64,000 nucleotides of DNA from Massiliimalia sp964370215 (lineage in GTDB: Bacteria > Bacillota > Clostridia > Oscillospirales > Ruminococcaceae), in contig CAYJIM010000001.1 of assembly GCA_964370215.1 (NCBI GenBank), positions 1 to 64,000 on the forward strand. The letters are read 5' to 3'. The position numbers and the translations under genes are program-made. Below are positions 16,702 through 25,296 of this stretch, one piece after another (within the stretch, counting starts at the first letter, position 1; every line of letters begins with the position of its first letter). The notes under the pieces are model-generated. The model made no database searches and was not told the origin of the DNA. It was given only the letters and a program-made list of their open reading frames with translations.

Positions 16702-17553
16702 ATGGAAATGATCGTCATTACCGGCATGTCAGGTGCCGGCAAATCAAGTGTCGTAGACGCGATGGAGGATATGGGGTATTATTGTGTCGATAACCTGCCG
16801 GTACAATTGATTGGCAAGTTTGTGGAACTGGCAAGCCAATCGAGCGATCATATTACCAAAATGGCATTGGTGGTGGATGCAAGGGGGGGCGAAACGTTTC
16901 AAAGCCTTATTTCAGTGTTGGATCAACTGCCACAGGGGAGTTTTCGCCTCTTGTTTTTGGACTGTGTCGACGACAAGTTGGTGACCCGATTCAAAGAAAC
17001 GCGGCGCAAGCATCCGCTGAGCACACCGGCAAACCCTTCTATTGCACAGGCGCTGTTACGGGAGCGTGCGATGTTGGAGGAGGCCAAAGCAAGGGCTGAT
17101 TTTATTGTCGACACCACCCACCTGTCCCGTATTCAATTGCGCGAACAGATCAATCGTATGTTTTTGGGTAAGGTTTCACAAGGTATGCTCATCAACGTCA
17201 TGTCATTTGGCTTTAAGCATGGATACCCGAGTGAAGCAGATCTTGTCTTTGATGTGCGTTGTTTGCCAAATCCTTTTTATATCAAAGAACTCAAACGACA
17301 AACAGGATTGGATCCTGCGGTCAGTGCGTACGTGATGCAGTTTGAACAGGCACAGGAACTGTTGAAAAAATTAAAGGATCTCATGCAGTTTTTAATCCCT
17401 CTTTACATCAAAGAAGGGAAAACCCAATTGGTCGTCGCATTTGGGTGCACCGGTGGAAAGCACCGTTCTGTCACCTTTGCAGAGCGCATTTTTGCCGATT
17501 TGCTGGCAAATGGCTCTTATGTGACGGTCAATCATCGTGATATTACAAAATAG
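16702..17553 (+). CDS. rapZ: RNase adapter / nucleotide-binding protein RapZ
   Basis: A 283-residue protein of the YvcJ/RapZ family. Walker A GMSGAGKS lies at residues 7-14, followed by DNLPVQLI, FLDCVDDKLVTRFKETRRKHPL, and the C-terminal domain signatures MSFGFKHGYPSEADLVFDVR, RCLPNPFY and GCTGGKHRSV. In Gram-positives it binds nucleotides and affects competence or cell-wall balance; in E. coli it guides RNase E to the GlmZ RNA. The ATG follows AGAGGAGG. Only 27 bases separate it from whiA, so the usual middle gene yvcK is absent here. Confidence 0.97.
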   Translation: MEMIVITGMSGAGKSSVVDAMEDMGYYCVDNLPVQLIGKFVELASQSSDHITKMALVVDARGGETFQSLISVLDQLPQGSFRLLFLDCVDDKLVTRFKETRRKHPLSTPANPSIAQALLRERAMLEEAKARADFIVDTTHLSRIQLREQINRMFLGKVSQGMLINVMSFGFKHGYPSEADLVFDVRCLPNPFYIKELKRQTGLDPAVSAYVMQFEQAQELLKKLKDLMQFLIPLYIKEGKTQLVVAFGCTGGKHRSVTFAERIFADLLANGSYVTVNHRDITK

Positions 17554-17580
17554 AGATCAACAGATAAAGGATGCGAAACT

Positions 17581-18480
17581 ATGACCTATTCACAAATGGT
17601 GAAAGAAGAACTGATGAATCCCAAATTCCACTGCACCGATTGCGAGATGGCAATGTCGGCAGGTATGCTCATGGGGGCAAGTGGAGATCTGTGTGAGTAC
17701 CAGAGTGATCAGGAAGAAATTGTGTTTTTGCTTACCCAAGCGTTGGTGGCAAGCAGTGGCATTGTTGCAACGGTGCAATCCTTTCGACCGGAAGGGAAAA
17801 AAGGGGTACGGTACCGTTTGCACATTGAAGATCGCGAGGATCGATTGTTATTTTTGGATCGTTTTGCACCGATGGTCAAACGAGGAGAACTGGTGGCGCT
17901 ACCAAAAGATTGCTGTAAGCGCTCTTTTTTGAGTGGCTTGTTTTTGAGCTGTGGTGTGCTGGTGAACCCGCAAAAGGAGTATCACTTTGAATTTAAACTC
18001 CCGGGGAAAGTGCAGGGGGAGACCGTACTTTCCTTTGTCTCGCAGATCGAGCCTGCCTTTAAATTGACCAAACGAAAAACCTATCGTGTCGTTTACCTCA
18101 AAGGCAGTGAGCAGATTGAGGAAATCTTAACATATATTGGCGCACAAAAGACGGCGATGGAACTGATGCAGGTCAAATTGGTCAAGGATCTGCGCAACAA
18201 AATCAATCGTCAAACCAATTGTGAAACAGCCAATCTCGACAAAACGGTAAAGGCATCCATCAAACAAATTCGCGACATTGAGTACATCATCGAAACCAAA
18301 GGGGAGGCGTACCTACCCGAACAGTTGCGAGAAATTGCGCAATGCCGTTTGGCAAATCCGGACGAATCACTGACGGAATTGGTAAAGTTACTCCCATTCA
18401 CACTCTCTCGATCGGGCTTGAATCATCGACTGCGAAAATTGTCGGAACTTGCAGAAAATCTGCGACAGCAACAGAGGTAA
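17581..18480 (+). CDS. whiA: WhiA, LAGLIDADG-like DNA-binding protein
   Basis: A 299-residue protein with the WhiA layout: N-terminal domain, a LAGLIDADG-homing-endonuclease-like core (CCKRSFLSGLFLSCGVLVNP, YHFEFKLPG) that has lost nuclease function in the family, and a C-terminal helix-turn-helix (LANPDESLTELVKLLPFTLS, SGLNHRLRKLSEL). In Streptomyces it drives sporulation genes; in Firmicutes it affects division and metabolism. It lies directly between rapZ and dnaE and is probably part of the same transcript. Confidence 0.97.
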   Translation: MTYSQMVKEELMNPKFHCTDCEMAMSAGMLMGASGDLCEYQSDQEEIVFLLTQALVASSGIVATVQSFRPEGKKGVRYRLHIEDREDRLLFLDRFAPMVKRGELVALPKDCCKRSFLSGLFLSCGVLVNPQKEYHFEFKLPGKVQGETVLSFVSQIEPAFKLTKRKTYRVVYLKGSEQIEEILTYIGAQKTAMELMQVKLVKDLRNKINRQTNCETANLDKTVKASIKQIRDIEYIIETKGEAYLPEQLREIAQCRLANPDESLTELVKLLPFTLSRSGLNHRLRKLSELAENLRQQQR

Positions 18481-18490
18481 GGAATACACT

Positions 18491-21400
18491 ATGGAACAAT
18501 TTGTACATCTACATTTGCATACGGAGTATAGCTTGTTGGACGGGGCTTGTCGCATCAAGAGTTTGGTACAAAAAATCAAAGCACTTGGACAACCGGCAGT
18601 CGCCATCACCGATCATGGGAATATGTACGGGGTGGTGGACTTTTATAAAGCTTGCAAAGCGGAGGGGATCAAGCCAATCATTGGCTGTGAGGTGTATGTT
18701 GCCCCCCGTACTCGTTTTGACAAGGTGCATAAAATCGATACCTCGCCTTATCATTTGGTGCTCCTCTGTAAAAATGCAGTGGGTTATCAAAATCTCATCA
18801 AGTTGGTATCTGCTGCAAACTTAGAAGGGTTTTACAACAAACCACGGATCGATCGCACATTGCTACAAGAGTATCATGAAGGGTTGATCTGTCTATCCGC
18901 TTGTCTGGGGGGAGAGATTCCAAGAGCACTTCGACAAGGGGACGAGGAAAAAGCAACGGAAGCGGCATTGTTTTATCAGTCGCTGTTTGGGAAGGATTTT
19001 TATATCGAATTGCAGGATCACGGCATTGCCGACCAGCAACGCATTCTCCCGAAAATGGCGACCCTTGCCAAAACACTAAACATTCCGATGGTGGCAACCA
19101 ATGACTGCCACTATATTGACAAAGAGGATGCCAAAACCCAAGCGGTGTTGATGTGCATTCAAACCAATACCGTCTACGGACAGACCCAAGCGATGGAGTT
19201 TGAAACGGATGAATTTTATGTCAAGTCCAAAGCGGAAATGGAGCATTTGTTCGGTGCGTATCAAGGGGCAGTTGAAAACACCATCAAGATCGCAGAGGAC
19301 TGTCAGTTTGACTTTGTCTTTGGTGACACAAAGCTACCTACTTTCACTACACCGGATGGCAGTGACAATGCTGTGTTTTTTGAAACACTCTGTTGGGAGG
19401 GACTTGCAAAGCGTTATGGACAGGCAGTGGATGAGTCGCTTAAAAAACGCTTGCAATACGAACTAAACGTCATCAACAAAATGGGGTATGTCGATTACTT
19501 TTTGATTGTTTATGATTTCATTCATTATGCAAGGGAGCATGACATTCCGGTGGGACCGGGCCGTGGCTCTGGTGCGGGGAGCATTGCAGCCTACTGTACC
19601 GGCATCACCGATGTCGACCCCATGGAATTTGAACTGCTCTTTGAACGATTCTTGAATCCGGAACGTGTCAGCATGCCAGACTTTGATATTGATTTTTGCA
19701 TTGAAAAGCGACAACAGGTGATAGACTATGTGGTCAATCGCTATGGCACGGACCATGTGGCGCAAATCATTACCTTTGGGACAATGGCGGCAAAAGCGGC
19801 ATTGCGTGATGTTGGACGGGCGACCGGCATGGCTTATCAAGCAGTGGACAGAATTGCCAAAATGGTACCGGCAGTACTGGGTGTCACCCTTGAAAAAGCC
19901 TTGCAAATTTCCAAGGATTTTCGCACACTGTATGAAACCGACCCTGCGGCGAAAGAACTGATCGACATGGCACGCAAGTTGGAGGGGATGCCCCGAAACG
20001 CATCCACCCATGCGGCAGGGGTGGTTATCACCCCACACCCTGTTGACCATTACGTACCGGTACAGAAGAATGAGGAAGTGGTAGTCACTCAATTTCCAAT
20101 GGTCACCTTAGAAGAACTGGGACTGTTGAAGATGGACTTTTTGGGGCTGCGTAACTTAACAGTCATTGAGGCTTGTCAAGTAGAGATCCAAAAAACCGAT
20201 CCGCAGTTTTCTATTCACAACGTGGGGTTTGATGACCAAGGGGTATATGAAATGCTCTCTGCAGGAGAAGCGGAAGGGGTATTTCAGTTGGAGTCCAATG
20301 GCGTGCGCCAGGTACTCACCCAATTGAAACCACAAAATTTGGAAGATATCATCGCGGTCATTTCCCTCTATCGTCCGGGGCCCATGGACTCCATTCCGCG
20401 TTACATTCAAAACAAACATGATCCTGCACATATTACCTACAAGCACCCACTCCTAGAGTCGATTTTGAAGGTTACCTATGGATGTATTGTCTATCAAGAG
20501 CAGGTTATGCAGATCTGTCAGCGACTGGCAGGATACTCCTACGGTCGTGCGGACTTGGTGCGTCGTGCGATGGCAAAGAAAAAACATGCGGTAATGGAAG
20601 AGGAACGACAGCATTTTATTTATGGCAAAAAAGCAGAAGATGGCACAGTGGAGTGTGTCGGTGCCGTTGCCAACGGCGTGTCAGAGCGGATTGCCAATGA
20701 AATTTACGATGAAATGTCCTCGTTTGCTTCCTATGCATTTAACAAATCTCATGCAGCTGCGTATGCCGTCATCGCCTATCAAACTGCTTATTTGAAGTAC
20801 CGCTATATGAGCGAATATATGGCGGCACTGATGACCAGTGTCTTTTCCCGTACCGACAAGGTTAACGAATATATGCAGTACTGCAAGGGGAAAGGCATTC
20901 GTGTGTTGCCACCGAGCATTCAGACAAGTAAAATCGGCTTTACCGTAGTTGGCAAAGATATCAATTTCGGGTTGCTTGGCATCAAAAACCTCGGTCGTGG
21001 GGTGGTGCAAAATATTTTAGAGGAACGGAGACTAAATGGCACCTTTTTATCATTGCAAGATTTTTGTGAGCGCATGTACGGCAAAGATGTCTCCAAAAGA
21101 GCATTGGAAAACCTTATTAAGGCCGGGGTATTTGACAGCTTTTCTCACAATCGCTTTGAAATGCTCTCCGCTTATGAGCAAATTTTAGAGGGTATTGACA
21201 ACAACAAACGGCGCAACATTGCAGGGCAGATGGACTTTTTCTCCACCGGCATCGAGGAAAAACCACGCTATCAAATTCAATCCCATGCGGAATTTTCCGC
21301 CGACGAGTTGTTGTCGATGGAAAAGGAAACGGTCGGATTTTACCTATCAGGACATCCGCTTGACCAAGTGTCTGCCCTTTACCGAGAAATGCAGTTGGAT

Positions 21401-21976
21401 CATATCGGCACCTTTGTCTCAGCGGAAGAGGAAGAACAGCATCGGTTTGACAATCAACGTGTACGATTACTGGGCGTTGTCCAATACAAAAAAGCCATGG
21501 CGACAAAATCGGGTGGTATGATGGCGTTTGTACAATTGGAAGATCAGACTGCTTCCATTGAAGTGGTGGTCTTTCAAAATGCGTATGACCAGTACCGTAC
21601 ACTGCTAGAGGAAGGGTCTATCATTGCCGTCTCGGGGCGTATTTCGATACGTGAAGAGGAGGCGCCGAAATTGCTCTGTGAATCGGTTTGCGATTATCGA
21701 CAATTGCAGCCGAGCGCACCACATGCCTCTCCTGTAAAGGAAAATACCGCCAAACGGCAAGGGCTTTTTTTAAAGCTTACCTCGGCAACGGATGAGCGGA
21801 TTGCAAAGATCGAATCGATCCTTGCTCAATTTCCGGGCACACTTCCGGTGTACTTTTACCTATTGGATCAGAAGAAATATTTGAAATGCGGTCATGGTGG
21901 TGTGACGCCTGATACACACCTAACAGCACTGCTGACAGACCTACTTTCTCAGGAAAACTTTGCATTTCGACAGTAA
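18491..21976 (+). CDS. dnaE: DNA polymerase III alpha subunit, DnaE type
   Basis: A 1161-residue replicative polymerase. I start at 18491 (AAGGA upstream, 10 bases after the whiA stop). It has an N-terminal PHP domain (HLHLHTEYSLLDGACRI, AITDHGNMYG), the family C polymerase core with GPGRGSGAGS and catalytic PDFDIDF, YQEQVMQIC, the helix-hairpin-helix region, and a C-terminal OB fold (GVVQYKKAMATKSGGMMAFV). In Firmicutes with PolC, DnaE extends RNA primers on the lagging strand. No internal stop or frameshift was seen. Confidence 0.98.
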   Translation: MEQFVHLHLHTEYSLLDGACRIKSLVQKIKALGQPAVAITDHGNMYGVVDFYKACKAEGIKPIIGCEVYVAPRTRFDKVHKIDTSPYHLVLLCKNAVGYQNLIKLVSAANLEGFYNKPRIDRTLLQEYHEGLICLSACLGGEIPRALRQGDEEKATEAALFYQSLFGKDFYIELQDHGIADQQRILPKMATLAKTLNIPMVATNDCHYIDKEDAKTQAVLMCIQTNTVYGQTQAMEFETDEFYVKSKAEMEHLFGAYQGAVENTIKIAEDCQFDFVFGDTKLPTFTTPDGSDNAVFFETLCWEGLAKRYGQAVDESLKKRLQYELNVINKMGYVDYFLIVYDFIHYAREHDIPVGPGRGSGAGSIAAYCTGITDVDPMEFELLFERFLNPERVSMPDFDIDFCIEKRQQVIDYVVNRYGTDHVAQIITFGTMAAKAALRDVGRATGMAYQAVDRIAKMVPAVLGVTLEKALQISKDFRTLYETDPAAKELIDMARKLEGMPRNASTHAAGVVITPHPVDHYVPVQKNEEVVVTQFPMVTLEELGLLKMDFLGLRNLTVIEACQVEIQKTDPQFSIHNVGFDDQGVYEMLSAGEAEGVFQLESNGVRQVLTQLKPQNLEDIIAVISLYRPGPMDSIPRYIQNKHDPAHITYKHPLLESILKVTYGCIVYQEQVMQICQRLAGYSYGRADLVRRAMAKKKHAVMEEERQHFIYGKKAEDGTVECVGAVANGVSERIANEIYDEMSSFASYAFNKSHAAAYAVIAYQTAYLKYRYMSEYMAALMTSVFSRTDKVNEYMQYCKGKGIRVLPPSIQTSKIGFTVVGKDINFGLLGIKNLGRGVVQNILEERRLNGTFLSLQDFCERMYGKDVSKRALENLIKAGVFDSFSHNRFEMLSAYEQILEGIDNNKRRNIAGQMDFFSTGIEEKPRYQIQSHAEFSADELLSMEKETVGFYLSGHPLDQVSALYREMQLDHIGTFVSAEEEEQHRFDNQRVRLLGVVQYKKAMATKSGGMMAFVQLEDQTASIEVVVFQNAYDQYRTLLEEGSIIAVSGRISIREEEAPKLLCESVCDYRQLQPSAPHASPVKENTAKRQGLFLKLTSATDERIAKIESILAQFPGTLPVYFYLLDQKKYLKCGHGGVTPDTHLTALLTDLLSQENFAFRQ

Positions 21977-21992
21977 AATTACTGTGAAACAG

Positions 21993-22020
21993 TTGACAGT
22001 TGGCGAAAATGTGATAAAAT
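21993..22020 (+). promoter_or_regulatory. Promoter of pfkA
   Basis: TTGACA (21993-21998) and TAAAAT (22015-22020) are 16 bases apart, about 63 bases upstream of the pfkA ATG. Confidence 0.7.
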
Positions 22021-22083
22021 AGTAGTGGGTTATAAACTTAACAAAAAGACTATACCATCTTTTTAAAATTGGAGGAATTCATC

Positions 22084-23055
22084 ATGGATCAAAAACAAAA
22101 AACAATCGGCGTATTAACAAGCGGTGGCGATGCCCCGGGGATGAATGCGGCAGTGCGTGCAGTTGTTCGTGCGGCACTCAAACAAGGGATGCATGTTATT
22201 GGGATTGAACGCGGTTACAACGGCTTGATCAATGGCGAAATGAGAGAGATGACCGCACGTTCGGTATCTGACATCATCCAACGTGGTGGTACCTTACTGT
22301 ACACTGCACGTTGCTTGGAATTCAAAGAGCACGCAGGGGTATTAAAAGCAAAACAAAGCTGTATCGACAATGGCATTGACGGCATTGTTGTCATCGGTGG
22401 GGACGGTTCCTTTAGAGGGGCAGCAGACCTTTCCAAAGAAGGCATTCCATGTGTTGGGATTCCGGGCACCATTGATAATGACATTTCGATGACCGATTAC
22501 ACCATCGGGTATGACACCGCGATGAATACCGCTGCTGAAATGGTTGACAAACTGCGTGACACTGCGCAATCGCACGACCGTTGTAGCGTAGTTGAAGTCA
22601 TGGGTAGAAACGCAGGGTACATTGCCCTCAACACAGGGATCGCTTGTGGTGCGACCTGCATCAGCACCACCGAAATGCCGATGACCAAAGAAGCGATTGT
22701 GGAAAAAATCAAAAAATCCCATAGCCTCAACAAACAAAACTTTATTGTTATGGTAGCAGAGGGGATTGGCGGCTCGATGGAGCTTGCAAAATACATTGAA
22801 GATGAAACCGGTATTGAAACTCGTGCAACTATTTTGGGCCATGTCCAACGTGGTGGTACGCCAACTGTCCGCGACCGTGTAGCGGCAAGTGTGTTGGGTC
22901 ATCGTGCGGTAGAACTATTGGTGGAAGGCATCGGCAACCGTGTTGTCGGCTTCAAACAAGAACAAGTAGTCGATTACGACATTCAAGAAGCATTGAAAAT
23001 GACCAAAGAATTTCCTATGGACCTTTACAACATTGCAGAAGAACTGTCCTTCTAA
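22084..23055 (+). CDS. pfkA: ATP-dependent 6-phosphofructokinase
   Basis: A 323-residue enzyme of glycolysis that phosphorylates fructose 6-phosphate with ATP. It opens with IGVLTSGGDAPGMNAAVRAV, has the ATP-binding GGDGSFRGA, the catalytic PGTIDNDISMTDYTIGYDTA, EVMGRNAGYIAL, and the C-terminal GHVQRGGTPTVRDRV. The length equals bacterial PfkA. The Gly after GGD is followed by Ser, as in ATP- rather than pyrophosphate-dependent forms. The start at 22084 is set by GGAGGAATT; an in-frame Met at 22069 overlaps this site. Confidence 0.98.
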   Translation: MDQKQKTIGVLTSGGDAPGMNAAVRAVVRAALKQGMHVIGIERGYNGLINGEMREMTARSVSDIIQRGGTLLYTARCLEFKEHAGVLKAKQSCIDNGIDGIVVIGGDGSFRGAADLSKEGIPCVGIPGTIDNDISMTDYTIGYDTAMNTAAEMVDKLRDTAQSHDRCSVVEVMGRNAGYIALNTGIACGATCISTTEMPMTKEAIVEKIKKSHSLNKQNFIVMVAEGIGGSMELAKYIEDETGIETRATILGHVQRGGTPTVRDRVAASVLGHRAVELLVEGIGNRVVGFKQEQVVDYDIQEALKMTKEFPMDLYNIAEELSF

Positions 23056-23068
23056 GACAGACTGATAT

Positions 23069-23115
23069 AAAAGTGACCAGCATGACAACGTATCTTGCCT
23101 GTTGGTCGCTTTTAT
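23069..23115 (+). terminator. Terminator of pfkA
   Basis: AAAAGTGACCAGCA (23069-23082) pairs with TGTTGGTCGCTTTT (23100-23113) with two G-T wobbles, starting 13 bases after the pfkA stop. The 319-base gap 23056-23374 holds this terminator, then the glutamine-synthetase promoter and its structured leader. Confidence 0.75.
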
Positions 23116-23200
23116 TCGTTTACAGCGGCAATAGGGTGGTGTTTGTCCACAGTTACGTCCCTTCACAAATGGTTGGGACTAAAATATCATTGTATTTTTC

Positions 23201-23229
23201 TTGACAAATCGGTACTAGTCCGATATAAT
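23201..23229 (+). promoter_or_regulatory. Consensus promoter of the glutamine operon
   Basis: TTGACA (23201-23206) and TATAAT (23224-23229) are both perfect and 17 bases apart. Transcription should start near 23236, directly before the first leader hairpin. The start codon is 145 bases further on, so the leader is long. Confidence 0.88.
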
Positions 23230-23238
23230 ATAGTCGTG

Positions 23239-23318
23239 GATAAACAAAGACGTTTATCAGATTGTCTGCACATAGGCTGTGCACCCGTACAATTTGGTAA
23301 GGGTCTTTTTCTCTTTTT
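23239..23318 (+). promoter_or_regulatory. ANTAR-type tandem hairpins plus intrinsic terminator in the glutamine-synthetase leader
   Basis: Hairpin P1 (23239-23258) has a perfect 7-bp stem GATAAAC/GTTTATC closing the hexaloop AAAGAC. Hairpin P2 (23267-23283) has stem TGCAC/GTGCA around ATAGGCT (or one A-T pair more around TAGGC). Both loops have A at position 1 and G at position 4, the known ANTAR recognition signature. A terminator follows: ACCCGTAC (23283-23290) pairs with GTAAGGGT (23297-23304) with one mismatch, then T-rich 23305-23318. P2 shares base 23283 with the terminator arm, so folding of P2 could compete with it. An ANTAR protein is encoded just downstream, so antitermination control is the natural reading. 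P2 is not an exact hexaloop, which lowers certainty. Confidence 0.72.
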
Positions 23319-23374
23319 CGGAGGTTTTACGACAAGGATAACATTGGTTTTGTGATAGTATAAGAGGTGAGGAT

Positions 23375-24694
23375 ATGACGACAACAATCAACGAAATATT
23401 GCAATTCATAGAAGAAGATGATGTCAAATTTGTGCGTTTAAGTTTTTGTGATCCATTTGGTTTTCAAAAAAATATTTCCATTTTATCAAGCGAGCTGTCA
23501 GATGCGTTTGCGCATGGCATTTCCTTTGATGCGTCCTCGGTGAATGGATTTAAAGATGTCACCGAATCTGATTTGGTGTTGTTCCCGGATCCGGCGACCC
23601 TGACCATTATGCCGTGGCGCCCTGATCCGGGACGTGTCATTCGTTTTTATTGTGACATCAAACATCCGGACGGCACCCCATTTTTACATGACGGTAGACA
23701 TCTTTTAAAAAAGGTGTTGAAGCGTTGTGAAGATATGGGTTATCGTTGCAATATTGGAACGGAATGTGAGTTTTATCTCTTTTTGACCGATGAAAATGGC
23801 AATCCGACCGACCAAACGTTGGATTACGGTAGTTATATGGACATAGCACCATTGGATAAAGGAGAAAACATTCGTCGTGAAATTTGTCTTTGTCTGGAGG
23901 AAATGGGATTGGAACCAAAGGCTTCCTATCATGAAAAAGGACCGGGGCAAAATGAGATTGACTTTAAACACAGCGATGGACTTCGAGCCGCAGATAATCT
24001 GTTGACCTTCAAGTCGGTGGTGCGTGCCATTGCCAGTCGCAATGGACTTTATGCGTCATTCATGCCAAAACCATTGGTAAATAAAAGTGGTAGTGGTATG
24101 CACTTGAACTTGTCCTTATTAAAAAATGGGAAAAACATATTCAAAAGTGGCGGATATGAACATTGCCAAGAGGCGGAGAGCTTTATGGCAGGGGTTTTGG
24201 AAAAAGCTGCTGAAATGACTTTATTTTTAAACCCAAACATCAATTCCTATCAGCGTTTGGGCGGGTTTTTAGCACCTCGTTATGTGTCGTGGTCGCATCA
24301 AAATCGATCACAGCTGGTGCGTATTCCAGCGGCGGTCAATGGAAAAGTGCGCATGGAACTGCGCTCTCCGGACCCGTCGGTCAATCCGTATCTGGCATTT
24401 GCACTGGTCATTGAAGCGGGATTACAGGGGATTGAAAAAGGCTTGAAATTGCCGGAATCGACCGATTTAGACCTTTATCAAGCACCTGCGGAAATCACGG
24501 AAAAACTCACCCGCTTACCGGAAGATCTAGAATCGGCGATGACAGTCGCGAAGGGATCGGCGTTTGTCACAACGCTGATTGGGCAAAAGTTACTGGATCA
24601 GTATACTGCAATTTTAACAGAGGAATTGACCCTTTACAAAAACTGTGAGGACAAAGCACAGTTTATAACCGATCGATACTTCAAATATTTGTAA
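23375..24694 (+). CDS. glnA: Type I glutamine synthetase
   Basis: A 439-residue enzyme that makes glutamine from glutamate, ammonia and ATP. Seen are the beta-grasp N-terminal domain (FVRLSFCDPFGFQKN), SSVNGFKDVTESD, GTECEFYLF with the metal-binding Glu, GPGQNEIDFKH, GSGMHLNLSL, NSYQRLGGFLAPRYVSWSHQNRSQLVRIP and the C-terminal RMELRSPDPSVNPYLAFALVIEAGL. The length fits GSI-alpha. No Tyr adenylylation motif typical of GSI-beta was recognised. The ATG follows GAGGTGAGG. It is the first gene of an operon that continues with an ANTAR regulator and glutamine-using enzymes. Confidence 0.94.
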   Translation: MTTTINEILQFIEEDDVKFVRLSFCDPFGFQKNISILSSELSDAFAHGISFDASSVNGFKDVTESDLVLFPDPATLTIMPWRPDPGRVIRFYCDIKHPDGTPFLHDGRHLLKKVLKRCEDMGYRCNIGTECEFYLFLTDENGNPTDQTLDYGSYMDIAPLDKGENIRREICLCLEEMGLEPKASYHEKGPGQNEIDFKHSDGLRAADNLLTFKSVVRAIASRNGLYASFMPKPLVNKSGSGMHLNLSLLKNGKNIFKSGGYEHCQEAESFMAGVLEKAAEMTLFLNPNINSYQRLGGFLAPRYVSWSHQNRSQLVRIPAAVNGKVRMELRSPDPSVNPYLAFALVIEAGLQGIEKGLKLPESTDLDLYQAPAEITEKLTRLPEDLESAMTVAKGSAFVTTLIGQKLLDQYTAILTEELTLYKNCEDKAQFITDRYFKYL

Positions 24695-24729
24695 TGACAT
24701 CAGGATGGTAGGAAGGGGGCGATGGCTGT

Positions 24730-25296
24730 ATGGTGGCGTTGATTGTATCACCGACACAAAAGGGCACGGACTATATTTCACAAACCTTAAAGGCCTTCTC
24801 GATACAACGTATTGTTGCAGTGAAAAGCGGACAGGAAGCAAGACGGTTTTTCGGTACACAGGACTTTGATCTGGCTGTCATCAATGCTCCGTTGGGTGAT
24901 GAAACAGGAGAGATGTTATCTAAGGATTTTTCCACCAAAGGGATGTGTCAAGTCATTTTGATTGTCAAGGCGGAAAAGTATGATGCCATTTCCGATCAGG
25001 TCGAGGAATACGGTGTTATCACAGTACCGAACCCCATCAACAAGACGCTGTTTTTTGCGTCTTTGAAACTTGCAAGAGCAACCCATAATCGATTGCTAAA
25101 GGTGCACAAAGAGAACGTCAAACTCTCTCAAAAGATTGAAGATATTCGTATCGTAGATCGCGCAAAATGTGTGTTGATTTCGCATATGAGTCTGACAGAG
25201 CAGGAAGCACATCGATACATTGAAAAATTGGCGATGGATCAACGATCCTCACGGCGCAAGGTAGCGGAAGGAATTATAAGAACTTATGAAAATTAA
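24730..25296 (+). CDS. ANTAR-domain RNA-binding regulator with pseudo-receiver
   Basis: A 188-residue protein. Residues 1-115 look like a response-regulator receiver, but the usual phospho-acceptor Asp is Asn (FDLAVINAPLGDETG, N52), so it is probably not phosphorylated. A coiled coil (about 118-137) links to an ANTAR domain (about 138-185: DRAKCVLISHMSLTEQEAHRYI, MDQRSSRRKVAEGII). ANTAR proteins bind tandem hexaloop hairpins in nascent RNA and prevent termination. The glutamine-synthetase leader 1.4 kb upstream carries such hairpins, so autoregulation of this operon is likely. The final 11 bases overlap the purF start. Confidence 0.92.
   Translation: MVALIVSPTQKGTDYISQTLKAFSIQRIVAVKSGQEARRFFGTQDFDLAVINAPLGDETGEMLSKDFSTKGMCQVILIVKAEKYDAISDQVEEYGVITVPNPINKTLFFASLKLARATHNRLLKVHKENVKLSQKIEDIRIVDRAKCVLISHMSLTEQEAHRYIEKLAMDQRSSRRKVAEGIIRTYEN

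Noticed and set aside
23283..23304. Second ANTAR hexaloop placed on the AATTTG loop
   Set aside because: The fourth base is T, not G, and this hairpin is followed by a T-tract, so it is the terminator rather than P2.
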